Shown in pieces: positions 58,353 through 64,000 of a DNA stretch of 64,000 bases. Positions within the stretch are counted from its first letter, which is position 1, and each line of letters opens with the position of its first letter. The DNA is from Musa acuminata AAA Group (Eukaryota > Streptophyta > Magnoliopsida > Zingiberales > Musaceae), in the NCBI RefSeq assembly GCF_036884655.1, contig NC_088356.1, forward strand, positions 16,932,001 to 16,996,000, written 5' to 3'. Below the pieces are notes generated by a model. The model was given only the letters and a program-made list of their open reading frames with translations. It had not been told where the DNA came from and made no database searches. Made by a program: the position numbers and the translations under genes.

Positions 58353-61300
58353 ATCTCTCCCTTTTTGATGATGACAACCACTTGATGACGGAGTCAACCT
58401 TAACTCCCGGAGTTTAAACAAACTCCCCCTATCAATATGCCATATTGATAGAACCTTGAATTCAAGTCAAATTGAAGTCATTACAAATATTCATAATGAA
58501 TATTTACAACACGTCATCATGCATAACATGATCATATCTTTGTCATTAACAAAAAGGAAAAGTGTCACTTTCTATGTGTTTGAGATATAAAGTTCAATAC
58601 ATTACATGAAAAAATATAATCTCCTAGTTTTATCATCATGCAATTTTGCTATTATCATCGATATGCAAGGTAGTATGATAGCAATTACTACAACATACAA
58701 GCTAGCAAATTTTACAACACTTTTAGAACATGCAAGCTAGCAGTTTTGAGATCTTCAAGAAAGCATCCCTTGCTTCTTGAAATACGCAAGTTTGCTAGAT
58801 GTGCAAGTTAGCATGTTTTGCTTCTTGAGATAGGCAAGATTGCACATTTGGTATGCAAATTTATAGTATGCAAGTTATCAACTTTTATACAAAAAGTTAG
58901 CAAAAAGATGTGCAAGATGGACTATTTTGTCTCTTTTCAAAATATGTAACTTGGCACATATTGCTTCTTTGAGATTTGTAAGATATCACTTTTGCTTGAG
59001 ATTACAAGATAGCATTTCTTGCTTTTGAGTTGAGCAAACTAATAAGTTTTGCCCCTTTTTGTGATATGTACATTTGCAATTTTTGCTTCTCTTGTCTTGT
59101 GCAAGCTAGCTAGCTAGCTATCAAGCTAACTATCTCCCCCTTTGTCATTGTCAAAAAGAAGGGAAGACCCTTTGCATCAATTTCTAAATCATGACAAAGG
59201 TAAGTATCAATCTTATTTGTGCGTCATTATGTTTTCAAATTAAAATATGCACAACTTCAAAACTTTACATTTGTATCCTTACTTCATGCATTATACAAAT
59301 AAATTAATCACTATGGGCATATCATACATGATACATCATTTTGGTAATAAATCATAGCATTTATCAATATTTTGATCATGATACCAAGCATTCATCATTT
59401 AGAGCATTCATGATACACATTATATGCATATATCATCATAATAAAAAGCAATTGCATGCATAATTTCAAATCATAAATGTTTCAAATCATGATGATATTA
59501 ATTTATCAAATTGCATCCTACCATACATGATCAAAACTTCTCCCCATTTTTATTTCATGCATAATTTTATTTCATCACATTAGGAGTATCAAGAGGAATT
59601 AATTGGGTGATGAGATAAATATTTCATGAATACATGGAATTGTATAAAAAATCTTATCATAAGTGTTTCATACATTCATATCATCACATGAAGGAATATA
59701 AACAAAAATTGGTGATGAGACATTACTTCATGAATGCAATAAAATTCATATAGCATATCATGGTTTATTAGAACTAGTCTTCTTTTTGGTGAATAGAAAA
59801 AATAGTAGGAGAGCAAGATCTCAATTCATGCATATCAAATATTCAATCATCAAAATCATGATTCATCTAGAAAATGCTCCTCTTTAAATATTCAAAGAGA
59901 GATCTTAGGAGATCATGATATAGATAAAATTCATTCAATCTTGTAGGAGAACAAGATATTAATTCAAGCATATAAAATTTCTCAATTCATTATGAATCAT
60001 AAAAAGAATTGTGGTTCCGAAAAATCATGATTCATTTAGGAAAATTTTCTCTTTAGTGTACGATAAGAAGAAATATAGCAATGATACCAATCATAATTCA
60101 TTTGGATAGTAGATGCTAAAAAGGAACATTGAGGATAAAAGATCTTGATTTTTATAGAGTAAATCTCAAGTTATAAATCTCAAAAAATCAAGATAAAGCT
60201 CATTCAAATTCAAATCATCAAATCAAAATCATTTTCAAGAGATTCATAAAAAGAAAATCATGATTCACTTCGGAATTCATAAAAATTATAATTCCAAAAA
60301 AATCATGATTCACTTCGGAAATTTTCTTCTTAAGTAAACAATAAGAAGAAACATGGGAGTTCAAAGAATAAGATCTTGATTCATAATAAAATCTCATGTA
60401 TCGATCGAGAAATCAAGATGATGATTCATAAAGAATATCACAAGTTACATTCAAGAGAAAAATCATCATTCATTTTCAAATCATTCAATTTGTCAAATCA
60501 ACATTTCTTGGGTATGCATGATATCAAAACATGGTTTCAAATCTTCAACATATAACATGTATAAATTCAAAAATCGAAAGTAGAAGGGAAGAATTCAAAG
60601 GTACAAAGATTTCAACCATCTCATAAACAAATGAACGATCAAGTCATGAATTCAAAATTCCATGAATCATTTCTACAAATCTCCTTTTAAATAATCAAAA
60701 TGATTATCAAAGGAAATCTCATATTATTCCAAAAAATCAAGATTATGATTTTGATAAAACTCATTTCAAATTCAAATTATCAAAATCATTTTTATGGTTC
60801 ACAAAATTCATAACATAAGTAGATTCATGATTTCATTGATAATAGATTTTTCTTTTTTTTTTAAGTGTTTCATTTTAAGTGATTGATTTCATGTTAACAT
60901 GCTTTTCAAACATGCATCAATGTTTACGATCAAAAAATGAATTTCGTCATAAAACCATCAAGACTAATAAATTACAAAAATCATTATATATTACTTTAAA
61001 ATCTCATGCATAAAGTTATCAATCATGGTATCAAAATTTCAATATTTTCATTACAACTTTATGTATTATTAAGTATACAATCGTCAAGCATGACACTTAC
61101 ACTATTTCATATAAACATGCCTATTTCATTTATGTCAAATCAAAACATGCATCATTTTGAAAGAAAACTCATTAAGCATGATATTAAACTTCTTAATATT
61201 TTCATTAAGACATCAAGCATGGTTTCAATCAAAATAAGAAATCATCAAGATACACTTTTTTTTTTTTTTAAGAACATACATATGATCATTAGATTTAAAT

Positions 61301-61460
61301 CTACCATTTTATTCCATTGACATAAAACATGTAAATTTCATTGTTATTTTCAAAATTACTAGAATGATAAGCATGATTCCTAATTTTTATATTTTTAATT
61401 TTTTAAACATGTAATTTTTAAAAATAATTATTCAAAGAAAATAATACATCATAGAAAATA
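58353..61460 (-). other. PPT and non-coding internal region of element H
   Basis: It starts with the PPT (complement ATCTCTCCCTTTTT), then a GCAAGCTAGCAAG-type block (58620-59130), a PPT-like site near 59134, and about 2.3 kb of AT-rich sequence with repeated AAAATCATGATTCA-type phrases. No coding frame is supported. Confidence 0.7.
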
Positions 61461-61804
61461 TCAAGTAATTTCAAAATAAATTAAGGGGGTTTCGATTACC
61501 TCATCGTTGAAAGCCGTTAAAGCGTAGTTTGCCATCTTGCCTTTCTTGATTTTCTCCTCATCCTCAAAGCAAGTAGTTTTATTTTTTTTGTTCTTAAAAT
61601 TTTGTTTCATTAACTTTTTAAATTTATTAGTGAGGAGTTTAATTTCACCATCACTTGAGCTTATGCTCAAGTGGTTTTCATGTGTTCTATGTCCCAAATC
61701 CTTCCTGTCCTTTGGAAGGTTGTTCTCGAGTTCCCTTTTGTCATATTGTTCATTTCGTAGGTCATTAAAGATCCAATTAGTTCTTCGAGTGGAAATGTTT
61801 TAAG
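61461..61804 (-). pseudogene. Gag C-terminal fragment of element H
   Basis: It begins inside gag at TFPLEELIGSLMTYEM, shifts frame near 61700 and continues as a Lys-rich segment. It is then missing most of the knuckle region (TTCFEDEEKIKKGKM) and ends in the family tail ANYALTAFNDEVIETPLIYFEIT. The N-terminal part is cut off by LTR I. Confidence 0.88.
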
Positions 61805-61859
61805 TGTTGAATCTCGTATTTTGATGATGAAACTATTTGATATATGTTTATGATTTAAT

Positions 61860-62170
61860 ATGCGTTTTGAGTGACGCAGGATGCTTCGATCAGGATGAGA
61901 CAATTAAAGCAGGAAAATCATGTTGCGTCGGAGGAACATGTCAGAAGATTGGACGTCGGGCCGGTGGATCGGTCGATGTATCGACAGAAGGCTTCGGGTC
62001 GTGGACTCGGGCATCGGGCCAAGAAGAGCGGGTATTGTGCCAAGGATATCGGAGTTGCGGAGCCAACAGGCCGATTGGGCAATAGGCTGCAGGAAAGGAC
62101 GATGCACCGAAGAATCGGACGAAGCGTCGAGGGACCAATGACATGCCGGACAACTTGGTTAATTGCTTAG
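61860..62170 (+). repeat. acquired U3 module of gag-only Sireviruses (representative copy)
   Basis: A GC-rich segment of about 300 bp begins near GAGTGACGCAGGATGCTTCG and ends near GACCAATGACATGCCGG. Ten copies occur: about 10195-10490, 15845-16165, 20466-20785, 21240-21570, 41520-41835, 47615-47930, 51750-52065, 54040-54365, 58005-58295 and here. It is absent from LTR A, where the flanking blocks TTAATCCTGCACAC and ATCATCAAAATCCGAG are almost adjacent. Confidence 0.85.
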
Positions 62171-62656
62171 GATTAATTGTCTCGATCGAAGTTTTTGTTT
62201 TTGTGTGTGCAGGATTAACTACGATGAAAATTAGACAAGCAGCGGGAGTTGCGCCGGAGTCAAGTTCATGATCACATTGGGAGTTCGAGAGTTCGACGGA
62301 AGTTCGGACGGTCGTCGGAGGTTCTGCGAGAACAGATCCGAGAAGTCCAGAAGCTTGCCAAGCGAAGCTCGTCGGAACTTGCCAAGTGGATCGTCGCAAA
62401 GTCCAGGAGTTTGCCGGAAGTCCGCAGGAGCATCACCGAGGGTTCATCGGATGATCGACGGAAGTTCGCTGGAAACTCGCCGGAAGGAGCGATTGACGCA
62501 CCGAAGCAAAGCTGCAGAAATTGTCTTAGATTTAATCGTAGTTAGCACGTTGATTAAGTTGGAAAATGGGAGGTGATCCCATTGGCTTAATCTTGGGGCA
62601 ATTGGGCCCCTGAAAGACTGAAATTGGGCCGAATGGAATGAACCATTCGGACCCTG

Positions 62657-62955
62657 ATTGCACCAGGAGGTGCAACCGCCCAGGCCAGGAGGTGGCACCG
62701 CCTGGGCTAGGCCTTCCAGCGAGACTGGGCGGTGCAACCTCCCCAGCCGGGAGGTGGCACCGCCTGAGCTCAGTCTTCGAGCTAGACTGGGCGGTGCAAC
62801 CTCCCTGACAGAGAGGTGGCACCGCCTGAGCTCAGTCTTCGAGCAAGACTGGGCGGTGCAACCTCCCTGGCAGAGAGGTGGCACCGCCTGAGCTCGGTCT
62901 TCGAGCTCTGCCAGGCGGTGCAACCTCTCCAGTCAGGAGGTGCAACCGCCTGATC
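62657..62955. repeat. 62-bp GC-rich hairpin array in U3 of LTR I
   Basis: Same units as in LTR D, reverse-complemented, ending about 60 bases upstream of the TATA box. Confidence 0.9.
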
Positions 62956-63010
62956 CCGGAATTCCGGGATTTGATCGTTTTGAGCTCCAAATTTGAATTG
63001 GGTTGGGGCC

Positions 63011-63018
63011 TATAAATA
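63011..63018 (+). promoter_or_regulatory. TATA box of LTR I
   Basis: TATAAATA in GCCTATAAATACCCC. Confidence 0.75.
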
Positions 63019-63540
63019 CCCCACCCATTCAGCACTGAGATAGCAAGAACTTACCCGAAATCTTGATCTTTTCAGTGGTTCTTAGAGCTCAAAACTGCTA
63101 GTTTTCCTCCTCCTTCTGTTCTTCAAGTTTGAGTTGTAAAGAGAGGAGAGAAAACATCTGTAAGGGTTGTCTCCTAAGCCCGTCAAAAGGAGTGAATCTG
63201 TAAGAGGGTAGTTGGCCTTCGCCTATTGAAGGAAGGCCTCTAGTTGACGTCGGTGACCTCGTCGGTGGAGGAAGCCAAAAGTGGAGTAGGTCAAGACTGA
63301 CCGAACCACTCTAAATCTCTGGTTTGCGTTTATTTTGAGCACTTTATCATTACTGCAAACCTCCTTCATAACTACTGCTCTCTGCGCTTTTACGAACAAG
63401 TTCTAAGTGCTGTTCTTTCCGAATCTGCATTCAGACGTAAATCGGTGTTTTCGTACATTACAGTTTACGTTTACGCCTTGATTCTGCAAAACTGTCTTCT
63501 GCGCTTTTACGAACGAGTTTCTAAAGTTCAGATCCCTTTC

Positions 63541-63963
63541 AAACTGCGTCTAGACGTAAAATTGCGTTTAGACGTAAAACTGCATTTAGACATAAATCTG
63601 CGTTTAGACGTAAAACTGCGTTTAGACGTAAATCTGCGTTTAGACGTAAAACTGCGTTTAGACGTAAATCTGCGTTTAGACGTAAATCTGCGTTTAGACG
63701 TAAAACTGCGTTTAGACGTAAATCTGCGTTTAGACGTAAATCTGCGTTTAGACGTAAACTGCGCTTAGACGCAATCTGAGTTTAGACGTAAACTGCGCTT
63801 AGACGCTAACTGCGCTTAAACGCAAACTGCGCTTAGACGCAAATTGTGTTTAGATGCAAATTGCGCTTAGACGCAAACTGCGCTTAGACGCAAACTGTTG
63901 TTAGACGCAAACTACACTTAGACGCAATCTGCGCTTAGACGCAAACTGCGCTTAGATACAAAC
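63541..63963. repeat. 17-18-bp tandem array in R/U5 of LTR I
   Basis: About 24 units of CTGCGTTTAGACGTAAA(A/T), grading into CTGCGCTTAGACGCAAA. An open frame through it (LRLDVKLRLDV…) exists only because the 18-bp unit is a multiple of three. Confidence 0.92.
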
Positions 63964-64000
63964 TGAGAATTAGCTTTTGCATCATAATAGTTTTTATTGA

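Larger units (their letters stand above)
61805..64000 (+). mobile_element. 5' LTR of element I, plus strand, runs off the window
   Basis: It starts TGTTGAATCTCG and is close to LTR D but inverted relative to it. U3 module about 61860-62170, 62-bp GC repeats (62657-62955), TATA box 63011-63018, then a 17-18-bp array (63541-63963). The large 74-bp array of D is reduced to about one or two diverged units (63360-63510). At least 2196 bp are present. Confidence 0.92.

Noticed and set aside
63445..63768. A 107-codon LRLDVKLRLDVN repeat protein in LTR I
   Set aside because: Same tandem array in the other orientation. The regular peptide is a consequence of an 18-bp unit, not of selection.

Overview
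The window is plant nuclear DNA, almost certainly from a commelinid monocot. A banana-order or palm-like genome would fit, but that is a guess from repeat style and gene content, not proof. It holds one recognisable host gene inside a large accumulation of LTR retrotransposons. Nearly all of these belong to one Ty1/Copia lineage, Sirevirus (SIRE/Maximus). The lineage call rests on LTR ends reading TGTTGAATC...GATCCTAACA, an initiator-Met-tRNA primer site TGGTATCAGAGC, repeated palindromes in U3, PPT-like repeats in the internal region, and an envelope-like ORF downstream of pol.

Layout, left to right. 1-7265: element A, minus strand, the only autonomous-type copy (5' LTR, gag, protease, integrase, RT, RNase H, a GC-palindrome spacer, an env-like ORF running off the window). 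7266-9540: remnants of two other LTR families on the plus strand. 9541-21619: element B, minus, gag-only, whose 5' LTR is split by element C (14360-20831). 21620-36360: host territory with a minus-strand UBP1/UBP2-type ubiquitin-specific protease gene. It has two coding exons (33860-31030 and 23408-23174) separated by a 7.6-kb intron that has collected a SINE and LTR fragments. 36361-50570: a second Copia family (K) with two abutting LTRs, a GC-rich internal block and an RNase H remnant. Its first LTR is split by element D (39369-47977), a complete, young, gag-only copy with a 5-bp target duplication and an open gag. 50571-64000: four gag-only copies F(-), G(+), H(-), I(+), best read as the left half of a four-level nest with alternating orientation.

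The main biological finding is the gag-only family (B, C, D, F, G, H; I by its LTR). Compared with autonomous element A, these copies lack protease, integrase, RT and RNase H. The copies in which the region survives carry a Gag that ends soon after a degraded zinc knuckle, with a common C-terminal tail. Every copy has an extra GC-rich module of about 300 bp in U3 that A's LTR lacks. They look like one derived, trans-mobilised lineage descended from a Sirevirus. LTR length varies between about 1.2 and 2.5 kb through expansion of 17-bp, 62-bp and 74-bp tandem repeats.

Limits: everything was read by eye. LTR junctions were placed from sequence motifs, divergence counts are approximate, and no alignment or database search was run.
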